Origin: Dermanyssus gallinae
Taxonomy: Eukaryota; Arthropoda; Arachnida; Mesostigmata; Dermanyssidae
Assembly (NCBI GenBank): GCA_003439945.1
Contig: QVRM01005377.1
Coordinates: 109,501 to 173,500 of the forward strand
Direction of reading: 5' to 3'
DNA: 64,000 nucleotides
Below, piece by piece: positions 62,906 through 64,000 of this stretch (position 1 is its first letter; every line of letters begins with the position of its first letter). The notes under the pieces were generated by a model. That model made no database searches. It saw nothing but the letters and a program-made list of their open reading frames with translations, and was not told the DNA's origin. Position numbers and translations under genes: made by a program.

Positions 62906-63425
62906 TTAATCTGCCAAAATGATTTTGTTTTTAATGGCTCTCGCTCTCTGAAATGCATTTATCCTACCTTCTTTTCCTTTGTCGAAACATTTTTTAAGGC
63001 GTCTTTCGGAATCGAGTTGAGTCGCTCCTCCGAAATGTTCTTTATCCCTTCTATACATTTGAAACGTTGTCCGTTCAAATTGTCTTATCCGTAGGAACAA
63101 AAAAGTCGTACGAAGCCAGGTGGCGACTGTGCGGCTGCGGAAATATGGAAATCGAATTTTTCATTGAGTAATCCAAAGTCGGTAACAATGTATGCGCCGG
63201 TGCATTGTTGTAATGGAGGACCCACTCTGTTTGAATTTCGTTGATCGATTCGTTTCGTGGAAGCACCACTGGGAAGATTGCGTTTTGGTCTCGATTTTGT
63301 AACTACTTGCCCTTGGCTCGTCTTCTGTAATCACTCTCTAAAGCAATTTAGGGTCTTCTGCTACCGCCTGAAGGTTCGAATCGGACATTTTCCGACGGGT
63401 GTTGCTAATTATTTTTGACTTCTCT
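62906..63425 (-). pseudogene. Mariner-family transposase remnant (family B)
   Basis: A different mariner type from the one at 14-15 kb. Minus-strand pieces in order: NLQAVAEDPKLL, RVITEDEP (where active mariners have ITGDE; the Asp is kept), YKIETKTQSSQW, WVLHYNNAPAHTLL (where HHDNAPAHT is usual, so the second catalytic Asp is replaced by Asn), SRHLASYDFFVP (third Asp kept) and a C-terminal tail RRLKKCFDKGKEGRINAF ending near 62,906. Frames change at least twice and there are stops near the first block. The N-terminal DNA-binding half was not found upstream of 63,430. The motif set resembles mauritiana/cecropia-type mariners, as recalled from family knowledge. Confidence 0.75.
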
Positions 63426-63429
63426 TTAT

Positions 63430-64000
63430 AAATTTGACGGCGATTATGGCAAAATACATGTAAAATACAACGAATGTTTTAAACGTTTTATTATGTTACT
63501 GAAGTAGAAAGCTTTCCCAAACAGGGGTCATCTTCGGTCTCTTCACGTCCGTCGCAAAATCAACGGTACTACGTATACACGGCCAAATTACTATTAAATT
63601 CGTAGATAGTAGTAGTAATGAAGTTGCCGATCTGCCCTGTGTTTATACACACATTTGGTTTCATTTAGTAAAACAAGGGCCATTCAAACTATACATATAT
63701 TTTTTCGGCAATACAACTAGGATACACAGCTGACTGCGGTAAAGGCCGCGAAAATAAGTTGTCGTGGAGAAACAAGCAAAACAAAAGCACGTTCTTCTTG
63801 CATCGCTCTGCGTTTGTCAATGACCCAGCGCGATTTGGAATTTTGACAACGTGTGCAACGCCTGGGTATACATAAATTCTCATACATAAATTCTCTACTA
63901 CACAGCATGACTGAAGACGCCCTTCTTCTCTAGCATACCACCAAGCGCCAGCACCAATCAAGTAGAATATGTTATCTCGTTCTCTTTGTAACATAGCAAT
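63430..64000. other. Unannotated stretch
   Basis: Upstream flank of mariner family B. The expected N-terminal DNA-binding half was not found. A 101-codon minus-strand frame at the end has no recognised family. Confidence 0.4.

Overview
The window reads as repeat-rich, non-coding DNA from an animal genome. No open reading frame looks like a host gene, and bacterial gene organisation is absent. Evidence for an animal is the mix of elements: several unrelated non-LTR (LINE) retrotransposon remnants, two kinds of mariner transposase remnant, tRNA-derived SINEs with internal Pol III boxes, and dozens of (TA)n microsatellites. R1-like LINEs plus mariner fit an arthropod best, possibly a chelicerate, but the sequence does not prove this. 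Nearly all longer open frames are either (TA)n tracts read as Tyr-Ile repeats or pieces of transposable elements.

Layout, left to right. 1-12 kb: (TA)n arrays, a LINE C-terminal scrap (3.2-3.5 kb, -), a SINE (4.5 kb), a broken LINE reverse transcriptase (5.7-6.9 kb, -), a hairpin with a (TA)n core (8.3 kb) and the 3' end of a LINE carrying a restriction-like endonuclease (RLE; 11.8-12.2 kb). 12-20 kb: a terminal-inverted-repeat element (12.85-13.27 kb), a mariner pseudogene (14.4-15.5 kb, -) between two RLE-LINE 3' ends, one of which holds a nested 150-bp insertion with a 15-bp target-site duplication, and another RLE-LINE end at 19.2-19.8 kb. 20-30 kb: SINE copies, a decayed APE-type endonuclease fragment (21.6-22.4 kb) and long stretches with nothing recognised.

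30-41 kb: a SINE, a second copy of the same mariner family (32.15-32.74 kb, +), a tandem (TA)n/30-bp minisatellite (37.4-37.6 kb), and two RLE-LINE fragments facing each other across a (TAA)n tract: a C-terminal domain (38.17-38.65 kb, +) and a reverse transcriptase with an F-L-D-D motif (38.74-39.93 kb, -). 44-48 kb: a degenerate reverse transcriptase on the minus strand (44.3-45.9 kb) and the one clearly intact long frame, a 433-codon reverse transcriptase (46,624-47,925, +).

50-64 kb: further SINEs, a palindromic (AAT)n(ATT)n tract, an RLE-LINE end (57.0-57.9 kb, -), an R1-like LINE with zinc-knuckle remnants (58.2-60.1 kb, +), a roughly 415-bp imperfect palindrome (60.9-61.3 kb), two tandem RLE-LINE ends (61.5-62.8 kb, -) and a second type of mariner (62.9-63.4 kb, -).

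Nothing here acts as a cellular pathway. The shared logic is that of mobile elements: autonomous LINE and mariner enzymes, mostly dead, together with non-autonomous passengers (SINEs, inverted-repeat elements) that such enzymes mobilise. All pairwise similarities were judged by eye; clade names are provisional.
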